Assembly (NCBI RefSeq): GCF_000338295.1
Contig: NZ_ANMO01000154.1
Coordinates: 1-64,000 of the forward strand
DNA: 64,000 nucleotides
Direction of reading: 5' to 3'
Source of the DNA: Rhodopirellula europaea 6C
Lineage (GTDB): Bacteria > Planctomycetota > Planctomycetia > Pirellulales > Pirellulaceae
Shown here: piece by piece, positions 8,474-17,924 of the stretch
Position numbering within the stretch: the first letter of the stretch is position 1
How the letters are laid out: the number at the start of each line of letters is the position of its first letter
Notes under the pieces: model-generated
Told to the model about the DNA's origin: nothing
Seen by the model: the letters and a program-made list of their open reading frames with translations, nothing else
The model's database searches: none
Position numbers and translations under genes: made by a program

Positions 8474-11400
8474 TCAGTTCTTGATCTTCGCTTTCTTCTT
8501 CAACTGGTTCAGCTTCTTCGTGCCGCCTTCGTTGACTTCGAAGATGAACTTGGCGAGGTCCAAGAACTCTTGTCGATCCTTCAGCATGTTGACGAGTCCG
8601 GGCGGCATGGTCGAGTTTTGCGACTCGAGCACGTCTTCCACATCATCGATTGGAATGGTGCGGGGTTTGCCTTGATCGGCTGCGATGCTGAGCGTGATCT
8701 TGTCGTCCGTTTCTTCGACCAAGAAGCCCGACAGGATGGCACCGTCGACCGTGATCACGTTCACGGTTTGGTAGCCTTCCAGGATCTTCTCGGACGGTTT
8801 CAGGATGGACTCGAGCAAGTGCTCGTTCGTGATGTCCTCACGAGATTTGGTGAGTTGAGGGCCAAGCTGGTAGCCTTCGCTGACATCGTGGCACGTCGCA
8901 CAAGCGGTCTTGGAACCATAGAAGTAGCCGGCGCCTCGAATGGCGTCGCCATTTTCAGTTGCGTCACGAACCAGATCGCTGAGTGATTCTGCGAGGAGTT
9001 CGTTTTCGAGCTGGTTGGTGGCGGGTTCGTCTTCCACCATCTCGGGACGACTGCCTTCGGGGAACGGATGCATCTCGATCAGTTCTTCGGGGCTGTAGAA
9101 GCGTTGGCGATCTTCGGTCGCGGCACGAATGCGTTTGACTTCGTCCGGTTTGATTTCGCTGGCGTCATTGCCCCAGCTGTTTCGGACGTACGTCAATGCG
9201 GCAGCGATTTCTGCGTCGGAGAACATGTTGCCGATCGCGGTCATCGGGGGCACGCCTTGGGTCGGTTCAAAGACCTTCCCGCGAACGCGAATTTTTCCCC
9301 AGATGCCGTGCAGCGTGAGTTTGATCAGACGCTCGGAATCGCCGTTGACCCATTCACTACCAGCCAGTGGCGGGTAGATCCGAACGATGCCTTCGCCGTT
9401 GTCACGGTGGCAGGCGTAACAAGATCCTTCTTCAAAGAAGACTTGCTGACCCAGGTTGTAGGTCTGAGCAAACGTCTTGTCCTTGAACTTGTCGGACTTG
9501 GTTCGGTAGTCCTTCGGCTTGGCGGCGCCTTCCAATTTGCTGGCGAGCAACTGCTTGTATTCCACCAACAAGTTTTCTGGATCGAATTGCTTGTCTTCGA
9601 TCAACTGTTCGACGTCTTCTTTGAGCAGCGGCATGGCGCTGTTGAGAGCGTTGCGAATCCAGCGATCCGTTTTCTGGTAGGCGACCGTGAGCAACACTTC
9701 CGCTCCGCGTTTGCCACCTAACCATGAACCGGCCGAGAGAGCTTCCAAGCGAACGCGTGGGTGTTCGTCGGTCGCGGCGGTCAGCAAGTACGTCTCAGGT
9801 TGATCGAGCAAGTGCAGACAGTGCCGGACGACTCGAACCGCTGCGGCGCGGACGCGGTGGTCTTCGGCTTGCAAGCACTGGTTGATCAGCTCGGTGGATG
9901 GTTCTTGTTGTCCCCAGGTTGCCCAGAGAGCTTCCAGGACCAAGCGTTCGTTGTCAGCGTTGTCGCTGGCGAATTTCTTCGCCGCAGCGAGCACGGCTTG
10001 TTTGTCACGACCGCGAAGTTCGAGATGCGAGCGTTTGCGAGCGTTGAGTTCAGGCAACTTCATGTTTTCGAACAGTTGCTCGATGTCAGCACCGGCAACG
10101 GTTGGCGGTTCGACCAAGTCGCGGTCCGCATAGGTGATGCGGTAGATGCGGCCATATTCTGAGTTCCGCATCGGGTCACGAGCGCTGTGTTGCATGTGAC
10201 CGATCAGCGTGTTGTGCCAATCGATGAAGTACAGGCTTCCGTCGGGAGCGACTTCCAGGTCACAAGGACGGAAGTTGCCATCGGAAGACTGGATCAAGTC
10301 TTGGCGGAATTTGCCTTTGATCTCAACGCCGTCTTCCACCGTCTTGTACTGCTTGATGCCGAGGAAGCCAATCGTGTTGGCGTACAGGTAGTCGCCTTGG
10401 ACTTCATCGGGGAAGTGACGGCTGTAGAGAAACTCCGAGCCCGATGTTGGACGAGCATGGTGTTCGTAATTGAACTTCGAAACCTTTGGAATCTCTTTTG
10501 AGTGCGGGACCTTGATCGAGTAACCCAGCATCCAGTATTGCGATCCGCCGGAGGCATCGTTGACGAATGTTTGACCGTATTCGTCATGAGCGACACCCCA
10601 GGGGTTGGAGACATCCGACTGCATCACGCGTTCGACCTTCCATGACTTGGGATCGAATCGCCAAACGCCACCGTCGGTCATGCGCTCGGGGCCCCAGGGC
10701 GTTTCGACTTGCGAGTGCAGGAAGCGACCTTCGCACATGTAGATGCCGGCACCGTGGTCGACATCAAATGCCGAAATGGCGTGGTGAGTGTCGTGAGGAT
10801 CGAAACCGTCGAGCAGGACTTCCATCTTGTCGGCGTGGTCGTCTCCGTCGGTGTCCTTCAGCAGAACCAAGAAAGGTTCTTGTGAAAGGTAAACGCCTTC
10901 GGGAGCCAGTTCGAAACCGATCGGCATGTGCAAGCCATCGGCGAAGACGGTTTCTTTGTCCGCTCGTCCGTCGCCGTCGGTGTCCTCATAGATGAGGATC
11001 ATGTCGTTGGGTTTGGAGTCGCCCGGTTTGTAGTGTGGGTAGCTGGGCAGGGTCGAAACCCACAAGCGGCCTTGGTTGTCAAAACGCATTTGGGCGGGGT
11101 TGCCCAGGTTTGGGAAATCTTGCTCGGAGGCAAACATCGAGACTTCATAGCCTTCGGGCAACGTGAAAGTCTTGAGAGCTTCTTCTTCGCCTTTGAGGTA
11201 GTCCGGGTTGCCGTTCTTCTCGCTCATGCGGAAGTTCGTTTCAACCGACGTCAAAGGCCGAGTGATCGAGTCATCGACTTCGAGCGTCGACGATTTGCCT
11301 TGAGCGATGGCCCAAATGTTTTGGTCACGCAAGACCGTCATTTGACGGATCTTTTCGATTTCTTCGGGGTAGTTGAAGTTGCCGTAGGGAGCCCAGCGAC

Positions 11401-12481
11401 GACCGTAAGCGTGCACGCCGTTGAGCATGCGGAAGTCATTGCGCCAGAACCACGCTTTGTCTTGGACGGCTTGGTGCAACAGCGAATCGGCGGGGGCGAC
11501 ACCGGAGTCGGCGCCGAACAATTGCTGCATGATGACGGGAGCGAGTTTGCGATAACCTGTTTCGGACAGGTGCACGCCGTTGATCGTCAGCGGTTCGTCG
11601 GAGGTTTGGAACCACTGCGAGGTGGGTGTATAGAGATCGATGAAGCCGACATGTTTTTCATCGGCGACCGCACCGACGGCATCCGAGTACGCCTTGAGGA
11701 TGGCGTTTCGCTCGTCAGCGTTGGGGAGATTGAACTCGGGGTGTTGCTCCATCGCGATCGGAGTGGCCAGCACCAAACGAGGTGGTTTGGATGCGTCACG
11801 TTCGTAGGAACGCGAAAGGGTGTGATCGACGAAGGCGCGTAGTTCGTTTTTGAAATTTTCGACCCCGTCCATGCCGTCGAAGGATTCGTTGAACCCAAAG
11901 AAGGCAACGATCGTGTGTGCTTGGACAATGGTCAGCCATTCGTCTGGTTTGGGATAATGGCCCTCGCCGTAGTGGGCTTGGATTTCAGGTCGGAACTTCT
12001 CAGCACCGGGAAATGCCCACGGGTCTTTCTTGCCGGCTTCGGGGCGGTAGGCGGGCGTGTGGCCTGGGAAGCCCATGTTCCGGAAGGTCAGTTCTTTGTC
12101 CGGGAATTGTTTGTAGAGAGCTGTTTCAAATGCATTGAACAACTCCATTCGCGAGGCCAATCCGTTGCCGAGGAAGGCAATCGTTTCGCCTTGGGATGGT
12201 TTCAGTGGCAGCGAGGTGGCGGGAGCATCGCTCTCGACTTCGACGGGTTGCAGGTATTCCGGACGGACTCGTTTGGTTTGTTGAGTTTCATTGTCCGTGA
12301 CGGTCGTGATGACTTCGGGGCCGACGGACTCGTCAGCGGACTTGTCATCCGCGTGCGACCGCGACAGTCCTCCGGCGAGGAGGAGAGTGGCACAAGCGAG
12401 GCCAACGCGAGTCAGTTTCGACGTCGAAAGTCGCAATTGATTTGCTGGTGGTCGCAAATTGTTTTTGGCTAACAGTTTCAT
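8474..12481 (-). CDS. PVC-type SGNH / membrane-bound dehydrogenase / HEAT / cytochrome c protein
   Basis: This very large exported protein (1335 residues) joins several modules. Residues 15-45 form a signal sequence. Residues 95-330 are an SGNH/GDSL-like domain (IAFLGNGLASR block, late VHLSETGY). Residues 430-790 form a propeller of the membrane-bound dehydrogenase class seen in Planctomycetes and Verrucomicrobia (LWVSTLPSYPH, IYEDTDGDGRAD). Residues 830-980 are HEAT-like. Two cytochrome c motifs follow, CYACH near 1035 and CATCH near 1185, with candidate axial methionines in PPMTAIG and STMPPGL. Haem attachment implies a periplasmic or paryphoplasmic location. Such proteins are thought to oxidise sugars or alcohols and pass electrons to a respiratory chain; the substrate is unknown. 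Confidence 0.88.
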   Translation of the reverse strand: MKLLAKNNLRPPANQLRLSTSKLTRVGLACATLLLAGGLSRSHADDKSADESVGPEVITTVTDNETQQTKRVRPEYLQPVEVESDAPATSLPLKPSQGETIAFLGNGLASRMELFNAFETALYKQFPDKELTFRNMGFPGHTPAYRPEAGKKDPWAFPGAEKFRPEIQAHYGEGHYPKPDEWLTIVQAHTIVAFFGFNESFDGMDGVENFKNELRAFVDHTLSRSYERDASKPPRLVLATPIAMEQHPEFNLPNADERNAILKAYSDAVGAVADEKHVGFIDLYTPTSQWFQTSDEPLTINGVHLSETGYRKLAPVIMQQLFGADSGVAPADSLLHQAVQDKAWFWRNDFRMLNGVHAYGRRWAPYGNFNYPEEIEKIRQMTVLRDQNIWAIAQGKSSTLEVDDSITRPLTSVETNFRMSEKNGNPDYLKGEEEALKTFTLPEGYEVSMFASEQDFPNLGNPAQMRFDNQGRLWVSTLPSYPHYKPGDSKPNDMILIYEDTDGDGRADKETVFADGLHMPIGFELAPEGVYLSQEPFLVLLKDTDGDDHADKMEVLLDGFDPHDTHHAISAFDVDHGAGIYMCEGRFLHSQVETPWGPERMTDGGVWRFDPKSWKVERVMQSDVSNPWGVAHDEYGQTFVNDASGGSQYWMLGYSIKVPHSKEIPKVSKFNYEHHARPTSGSEFLYSRHFPDEVQGDYLYANTIGFLGIKQYKTVEDGVEIKGKFRQDLIQSSDGNFRPCDLEVAPDGSLYFIDWHNTLIGHMQHSARDPMRNSEYGRIYRITYADRDLVEPPTVAGADIEQLFENMKLPELNARKRSHLELRGRDKQAVLAAAKKFASDNADNERLVLEALWATWGQQEPSTELINQCLQAEDHRVRAAAVRVVRHCLHLLDQPETYLLTAATDEHPRVRLEALSAGSWLGGKRGAEVLLTVAYQKTDRWIRNALNSAMPLLKEDVEQLIEDKQFDPENLLVEYKQLLASKLEGAAKPKDYRTKSDKFKDKTFAQTYNLGQQVFFEEGSCYACHRDNGEGIVRIYPPLAGSEWVNGDSERLIKLTLHGIWGKIRVRGKVFEPTQGVPPMTAIGNMFSDAEIAAALTYVRNSWGNDASEIKPDEVKRIRAATEDRQRFYSPEELIEMHPFPEGSRPEMVEDEPATNQLENELLAESLSDLVRDATENGDAIRGAGYFYGSKTACATCHDVSEGYQLGPQLTKSREDITNEHLLESILKPSEKILEGYQTVNVITVDGAILSGFLVEETDDKITLSIAADQGKPRTIPIDDVEDVLESQNSTMPPGLVNMLKDRQEFLDLAKFIFEVNEGGTKKLNQLKKKAKIKN

Positions 12482-13084
12482 TTTGAGGCAGGTTCTTAGC
12501 AGCGAGTTTTGCTCGCCGAAGAAGGTGAGAGGTGGGGAGGTGGGTGAACGTCGTATTCTAGTTCATCGCCCTAGCTTATGGATCATCGAAGGCAGCGGTA
12601 GTCCGATGATTTGTCGCATTTGCCGTGTCCATCGAGCGTGGATGTCTATGGAGTGAGCCGGCGTGCTCGATCGATTGCAATCGATCCTGGGTGCTCAGAA
12701 GGCAAGAAGCCATCCGACCAAACGGATGTGGGAAACCACCGTTCGGCGGCGCCAGGTCTCGATCGCTGCACGCTCGGCCTTTGTTCTATCCCGCGAACAC
12801 ATTGGCTGGACAACTGGAAGCCTCCGCAACTGAAGAGGTACATCGCCAAATTGCAACACAATGCAGATGAAGCCAAGCAGTCGGCTCGATGGGTGTTGCT
12901 GGAACTCGAAAGAAGGTTCCAGCGGCGGCGGAATTTCTGCATCATCCGAATGGCAAATTTGATTTTGGCATTCGGACAACATGTGCTCGTTGGAGAAGTT
13001 GGCCAACTGCTTGGTCAAGCATCGAGCATCCGGCCGGTGACTGTTGAAGTCACCGGCCAAAGTGCAACAAGACGATCTTCGTGA
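12482..13084. other. Gene-poor region
   Basis: About 600 bases separate two minus-strand genes. Open frames on both strands (12611-13084 plus, 12695-13060 minus) encode low-complexity or arginine-rich strings with no recognisable domain, so no gene is called. The upstream part must hold the promoter of the large cytochrome c gene. A perfect hairpin lies at 13032-13058. Confidence 0.4.
13032..13058 (-). terminator. Hairpin after the PhoD gene, possible terminator
   Basis: The arms ggccggtgact (13032-13042) and agtcaccggcc (13048-13058) pair perfectly over 11 bp around a 5-base loop. They begin 26 bases beyond the PhoD stop codon. No T-run follows on the minus strand, so this may be an RNA 3'-end stabiliser or a weak terminator. 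Confidence 0.5.
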
Positions 13085-14668
13085 TCAGGCTTGGTTCAGT
13101 TTGGGGGAACCTGATTCGACAACGAAGGAAGTGCGAGCGAATGTTTTGCCGCCTGGTTTCAACACATCGTCGACAACCATGTAGTCGGACTTCCAGCTAT
13201 CCGGCGTGACGTCGCAGCGGATGTAGCCGCGTTCGGCGTTGTGCCATTTGACACAAGCGTTTTCTGCCAGCACCGCGTCGAGGTTCTTGGGTTTGTCCGG
13301 GCCGTTGCCTCCGCTGGATAGCGAAGTCGCAACAAACTCAGTGGCAACGAGACCTTGTTCCGTTTGCCGGTCGTCAACGCGAAGTTCGTTGGCCCAGTTG
13401 GAGTGAATGTCGCCGGTCAAGACAACAGGATTGCTGACTTGTCGGTCGCGAATGTAGTTCAGCAGTTCCATCCGTTCGTGAGCGTAGCCGGGCCATTGAT
13501 CCATCGAGAATTGAGGATCGTCAGGATCGCCGGAACGGTTGACCATTCCCATCATGACTTGTTGTGCCAGCACGTTCCAAGTGGCGGTTGATCGGATCAG
13601 GTTGCGAGACAACCATCCGCGTTGCTTTGTTCCCAACATCGATTGAGTTGGATCCAAGGCGGCTTCGTTCAGTGGGCTCTTGCGATCGTCATTGGGTTGG
13701 TCGGTTCGGTACTGACGGGTATCCAGAATCGAGAACTCAGCCAGTCGTCCAAATTGGCCGGAGCGATACAAACGCATGTCGCTGCCACGAGGAATCTGAC
13801 GCAAGCGAAGCGGCATCATTTCGTAATAGGCTTGGTAGGCGTTGGCTCGTCGCGAAAGGAACGAGAGTGAGTCGACGCCTGACTCTTCTGAAATGTCGCA
13901 AGCACAGTTGTTGTCAAACTCATGATCATCCCACGTCAGCCACCAAGGACATTGAGCGTGCATGTTTTGCAGCAATGGATCCGATCGATACTGAGCGTGG
14001 CGGACGCGGTAGTCACCCAGTGACATGATTTCAGAACCATGGTGAGTTCGGACTTTTCCATTGCGACCGGCTTCGTATTCGTAGATGTAGTCGCCTAGGT
14101 GAAAGACCATGTCGACGTTGTCGGCCGCCATTTGCTCGTAGGCGGTGTAGAGACCTTGTTCGTAGTTTTGGCATGAGGTGACGGCAAAGCGAACTTTGTC
14201 GGGCAGCTGGTGCGGCAGTGGCATGGTGCGGGTGCGACCGATCGTGCTTTCAGCGTCGCCGCATCTGAATCGGTACCAGTACCATCGGTCGGACTCGAGT
14301 TGGTTCAGTTCGACGTGGACGGAGTGACCCAGTTGAGGTGTGGCCAGTTGAGTGCCCGATGCAACGACGTTTCGCATCGAGTCATCCGTTGCGACTTCCC
14401 AGGTCACCTCGACGTTTTGGGCCGGCATGCCACCATCGGGAAGCAACGGCGAAGGTGCCAGGCGAGTCCACAGCACCATCCCGCGATGGTCGGGATCTCC
14501 TGATGCGACGCCTAGGCTGAACGGGTTGTTTGAGAAAGAGATCTTGGCATCGGCCCAGGCGTGTTGGGTCGAGAGCACATAGGTGGGCAGTGCGCCGGTG
14601 AACGCGAGGAACCGCCGACGATTCCAGGCGGCGGAAGAGACTCGATCAGCGTGGGTTGGTCGTGACAT
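13085..14668 (-). CDS. phoD: PhoD-family alkaline phosphatase, Tat-exported
   Basis: PhoD enzymes release phosphate from organic monoesters and diesters outside the cytoplasm using iron and calcium. A twin-arginine signal (NRRRFLAFTGAL, residues 16-27) ends near AWADA at about 40. An N-terminal fibronectin-like PhoD_N region follows (SGDPDHRGMVLWTRLAP). The metallophosphatase core shows VTSCQNYEQG, FHLGDYIYE, WDDHEFDNN, ILDTRQYRTD and LTGDIHSNW in the right order, which supply the metal ligands. At 527 residues it is full length. It is transcribed away from phoX, so the shared 408-base interval may control both. A hairpin follows its stop. Assignment to the PhoD family is secure; phosphate control is inference. 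Confidence 0.92.
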   Translation of the reverse strand: MSRPTHADRVSSAAWNRRRFLAFTGALPTYVLSTQHAWADAKISFSNNPFSLGVASGDPDHRGMVLWTRLAPSPLLPDGGMPAQNVEVTWEVATDDSMRNVVASGTQLATPQLGHSVHVELNQLESDRWYWYRFRCGDAESTIGRTRTMPLPHQLPDKVRFAVTSCQNYEQGLYTAYEQMAADNVDMVFHLGDYIYEYEAGRNGKVRTHHGSEIMSLGDYRVRHAQYRSDPLLQNMHAQCPWWLTWDDHEFDNNCACDISEESGVDSLSFLSRRANAYQAYYEMMPLRLRQIPRGSDMRLYRSGQFGRLAEFSILDTRQYRTDQPNDDRKSPLNEAALDPTQSMLGTKQRGWLSRNLIRSTATWNVLAQQVMMGMVNRSGDPDDPQFSMDQWPGYAHERMELLNYIRDRQVSNPVVLTGDIHSNWANELRVDDRQTEQGLVATEFVATSLSSGGNGPDKPKNLDAVLAENACVKWHNAERGYIRCDVTPDSWKSDYMVVDDVLKPGGKTFARTSFVVESGSPKLNQA

Positions 14669-15076
14669 GGGTGGCTCGGTGTGTGTCAGGCGGGATCGGC
14701 AAAACGAAAATCAAATGGCATCGCGTCAGCCGGTGAAGACAGGAAGGCAATTTCGATCGCCCCCGCAGGCTCTGGCGGCCATTTTGCGGGAAGTGTATCG
14801 ATCGCTCATTTTGAACCAATGTGATCCGCGGTTGCATGCTTCGATTTCGGGAAAACTTCACAAATTCGGTCGATGGCTTTTATGAACAAACCATGAAGTT
14901 TGTCGTTTGGTGCAAAACAGCGAGATGCGTTTGAACACAAATTCGATACTCTGTCGCGAAATCGGCAGTGGGCGATCAAGTGTCCCGCAGCCGTGTTCTA
15001 TCCAAGCCAGTTTCAATGGATCGGCTGGGCTGATCTGCCTCCATACGATCCCTTTCCGATAGGAGTGGTCTGCATC
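14669..15076. promoter_or_regulatory. Divergent control region between phoD and phoX
   Basis: The 408 bases between the two divergent phosphatase genes must hold both promoters. I looked for the tandem CTGTCA-type repeats of an enterobacterial Pho box and found none convincing. The AT-richest part is at 14860-14960. The interval could encode an N-terminal extension of PhoX from 14900, but the Tat signal argues for a start at 15077. Confidence 0.4.
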
Positions 15077-16510
15077 GTGACCGATCGCAATCGTCGACAA
15101 TTTCTCAGCGACAACTTTTCCGCCTTGGGTTCTTTCGGTGTGACTGCGGCTTTGGCCGGATTGGGGCAACGTGTGGTACGAGGCGAGCAGCCCGATGCCG
15201 TATCAACTTTGCGACCCACATCGGATGACACGACGGGGTTGCCGCTGTTGCGATTGCCGGAAGGGTTCCGGTATCGCACGTTTGGTTGGACGGGTGACAT
15301 CATGGCCGATGGAACGCCGACCCCGGCCGCTCATGATGGGATGGGAGTGATCTCCGGTGAGGGCGATGTGTTGACGCTTTGTCGCAACCACGAAATCGGC
15401 GACGACGGTCGAGCGATCGCGATCAAATCGGGGCATGCCTATGACAGTCGAGCTCAAGGCGGTTGCACCGAGTTGCGGTTTGACAGTGCCAAAGGTGAAT
15501 GGCTCGACAGCCGTGTGGTGTTCTCCGGATCCAGTCGCAACTGTGCCGGTGGCGTGACACCGTGGGGAACTTGGCTGACCGCTGAGGAGACCGTGTTGGG
15601 ACCTCTCGATGCCGACCACTACAAGGCCGACAAGGTTCGCACGTTCGAGAAGACTCACGGTTGGGTCTTCGAAGTCGGCCACACCGATGACGATGGCAAT
15701 CCGGTGCCATTGAAAGACATGGGACGCTTCGTTCACGAAGCCGTTGCGATCGATCGAAACAGCGGCATCGTGTATCTCACGGAAGATCGTTCGACGTCGG
15801 GCTTCTATCGTTTCTTGCCCAACACGCCTGGCAAGTTGGCCGATGGCGGACGCTTGGAAATGGCGGAAGTCGTCGGTCAGTCTGACCTGCGTGGCGGTTT
15901 CCAAAACGGTACCCAGTTCGATGTGCGTTGGCACTTGATCGATGACCCAACGCTGGCTCACAGTCCTGAGTCGCTGAAGAACGTTTCGAAAGAAGGCGAA
16001 ATCGGTGATGAGTTGGGTGTCTTCCGACAGGGGCAGGCGAAAGGTGGCTCGGCGTTCTCACGCCTCGAAGGGTGTTGGTTCGGCAACGGCGTCGTGTACT
16101 TCGACGCGACCAGTGGTGGTGCGGCGAAGGCGGGCCAAATTTGGCAGTTCGATCCAAAGCAGCAAACGTTGACGTTGTTGTTTGAATCGCCCAGCAAGCC
16201 AACCTTGAACATGCCCGACAACCTATGCGTCAGTCCTCAAGGTGGTTTGGTGTTGTGCGAAGACAATGACTACGGAGCCAACGAGTATCCGCAACGAGCG
16301 TTCACGCTTTCGCAAGATGGACGATTGAAGTTGTTGGCGGAAAACAACGTTCAGCTCCATGGAGAAAAGAACGGCTTCCAGGGTGACTTCCGAACCAAAG
16401 AGTGGGCCGGAGCGACGTTCAGTCCCGATGGGAAATGGTTGTTCGTCAATTTGCAAAGCCCCGGTATCACCTGTGCCATCACGGGACCCTGGAAAGACGC
16501 CTTCGCTTGA
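15077..16510 (+). CDS. phoX: PhoX-family (DUF839) alkaline phosphatase, Tat-exported
   Basis: The protein belongs to the PhoX/DUF839 group, calcium- and iron-dependent phosphatases exported folded by Tat. I chose the GTG at 15077 because it places RNRRQFLSDN at the very N-terminus as a Tat motif, with AGGAG at 15061-15065 upstream. An in-frame ATG at 14900 would bury the signal behind 59 residues. Visible blocks are LPEGFRYRTFGWTG, GEGDVLTLCRNHE, NCAGGVTPWGTWLTAEET, GRFVHEAVAID, VYLTEDR, GNGVVYFDATSGG and a C-terminal ATFSPDGKWLFVNLQSPG typical of the family. The 477-residue length fits the shorter PhoX class. It is divergent from phoD, which suggests joint control under phosphate limitation. 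Confidence 0.9.
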   Translation: MTDRNRRQFLSDNFSALGSFGVTAALAGLGQRVVRGEQPDAVSTLRPTSDDTTGLPLLRLPEGFRYRTFGWTGDIMADGTPTPAAHDGMGVISGEGDVLTLCRNHEIGDDGRAIAIKSGHAYDSRAQGGCTELRFDSAKGEWLDSRVVFSGSSRNCAGGVTPWGTWLTAEETVLGPLDADHYKADKVRTFEKTHGWVFEVGHTDDDGNPVPLKDMGRFVHEAVAIDRNSGIVYLTEDRSTSGFYRFLPNTPGKLADGGRLEMAEVVGQSDLRGGFQNGTQFDVRWHLIDDPTLAHSPESLKNVSKEGEIGDELGVFRQGQAKGGSAFSRLEGCWFGNGVVYFDATSGGAAKAGQIWQFDPKQQTLTLLFESPSKPTLNMPDNLCVSPQGGLVLCEDNDYGANEYPQRAFTLSQDGRLKLLAENNVQLHGEKNGFQGDFRTKEWAGATFSPDGKWLFVNLQSPGITCAITGPWKDAFA

Positions 16511-16840
16511 GTTCCCGGGCGCGGCGAGCTGGGGATCCGTCCAAAGGTTGAATGGTTGATACCGGCTGGTCTCGCTAGCTGGCAAATCAGTTGTGTCGTT
16601 TTCTTCCTCCTTTGAGGACGGCAATGTTTGTCGGAACTCCATTTCGGCGACGGAGGTGGATTTTCGCGCTTTTTGACCTTCGGGGGACCCCAAGACGGTG
16701 TATTCTGCGATCTCTTCATGGTTTTCACCTTGAACATCGTAAGCATCAGAACAACGAAGTTTCCTAAGTTTGCGACGCCATTTTGCGTGTTGCCGAGGTT
16801 CTTTCGGGGGGTGGGTGGCGTTTGCGGTCGTCTGTGGTGA
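16511..16840. other. Intergenic region, no gene seen
   Basis: These 330 bases lie between phoX and the DUF1559 gene. Antisense frames through here extend into both neighbours and are shadows. T-rich and G-rich runs occur near 16640-16820 but no clear promoter, hairpin or RNA could be identified. Confidence 0.35.
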
Positions 16841-17923
16841 ATGCATCGACACATTGCAAACAGGCACGAGGCAATGAGACGAACGACACAGCCGATTGGC
16901 AGCAAAAGTGGCGAGAACGCGGACGACTTAGCGAGGCCATCACGATCTGGATTCACGTTGGTTGAGTTGCTGGTGGTCATTGCGATCATTGGAATGCTGG
17001 TGGGGCTGTTGTTGCCCGCGGTCCAGGCGGCTCGCGAAGCGGCGCGTCGGGCCGATTGCAGCAACCGATCACGTCAGCTCGCCTTGGCGATTCACAATTA
17101 CCACTCGGCATTTCGCAAGTTGCCGAGAGCGTGGTGGTTGGAGACTCCACCGAAGGCGTTCAACGGTGGCAACTGGATGATGTCGATCTTGCCACAGCTG
17201 GAACAACAAGGGCTGTACGACCAAATCGATCAAAGCATCTTGCCGGTCGATCAACTCAGTCCCGACAACGTGGCCGCTTTGCAAACGCCGATGTCGATGT
17301 TTATCTGTCCTTCCTCGCCCGGTGGGATTGAGTCACGGCGTTACTTGTTCGATTCCAATCCGGCCGGATTGCCATTCACGGCGACGAATTTAGCCCCGGC
17401 GGATTTTTCCCCGACCACGGGTGTGCGTGGAACGTATGCGAACTTCGCCTATGGCGCGACGCTGAGTGGCGGCCGCGAAGGTGCTCTTCAGGTTGTCAGT
17501 GCAATTTTCGGTGGCGACCAAGACGGCCGTTTTGCTGACATCTTGGATGGATTGTCTCACACAACTTTGTTTGGTGAACGCACGGGCGGCAACGTGGTTT
17601 ACAGCGCTGGTCGCGAAGACCCGGTTGCCACCGCAGCATTGATCGGCGTCGAAGGCGGTGGTTGGGGAGATCTACTCAACGGCGAACACTGGCTACAAGG
17701 TTCATTGCGAAGTGGATTGAGTTGGCCTCCGGTTGGTGGACCCTGTGCGATCAACTGCACCAATGCTCGAGGGTTTGGGTTCCACAGCTTTCACTCAGGC
17801 GGTTGTCACTTTGCATTCGCTGATGGCTCGATTCGTTTTATCAACACCAGCATTGAACCGCTTGTGTTTTCGTCCAACATCACGCGACGTGGCCGGGAAG
17901 TGATTGCTGAAGATGGGATTTAG
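16841..17923 (+). CDS. DUF1559 prepilin-like protein
   Basis: This protein belongs to the DUF1559 family, which is greatly expanded in Planctomycetes. A type IV prepilin signal GFTLVELLVVIAIIG (about residues 37-51) is preceded by a basic leader, and prepilin peptidase should cut after the glycine. The hydrophobic helix then leads into AVQAAREAARRADCSNRSRQ and the family pattern LALAIHNYHSAFRKLP. The C-terminus carries the H-X9-DG-like signature HFAFADGSIRFI. Members are pseudopilins or surface proteins of unclear role. A later start at 16874 is possible and would shorten the leader. The small lipoprotein gene begins at its stop codon, so the two are probably cotranscribed. Confidence 0.92.
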   Translation: MHRHIANRHEAMRRTTQPIGSKSGENADDLARPSRSGFTLVELLVVIAIIGMLVGLLLPAVQAAREAARRADCSNRSRQLALAIHNYHSAFRKLPRAWWLETPPKAFNGGNWMMSILPQLEQQGLYDQIDQSILPVDQLSPDNVAALQTPMSMFICPSSPGGIESRRYLFDSNPAGLPFTATNLAPADFSPTTGVRGTYANFAYGATLSGGREGALQVVSAIFGGDQDGRFADILDGLSHTTLFGERTGGNVVYSAGREDPVATAALIGVEGGGWGDLLNGEHWLQGSLRSGLSWPPVGGPCAINCTNARGFGFHSFHSGGCHFAFADGSIRFINTSIEPLVFSSNITRRGREVIAEDGI

Positions 17924-17924
17924 G

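Noticed and set aside
12611-13084. 157-codon plus-strand frame in the gap before phoD
   Set aside because: It has no ribosome-binding site, no recognisable domain and an opposing frame of similar length; both look random.
14900-15076. N-terminal extension of PhoX from an upstream ATG
   Set aside because: It would place 59 unrelated residues before a clear Tat signal; the GTG at 15077 has a ribosome-binding site.
14669-15076. Pho box between phoD and phoX
   Set aside because: No tandem repeat with the expected spacing could be found by eye.
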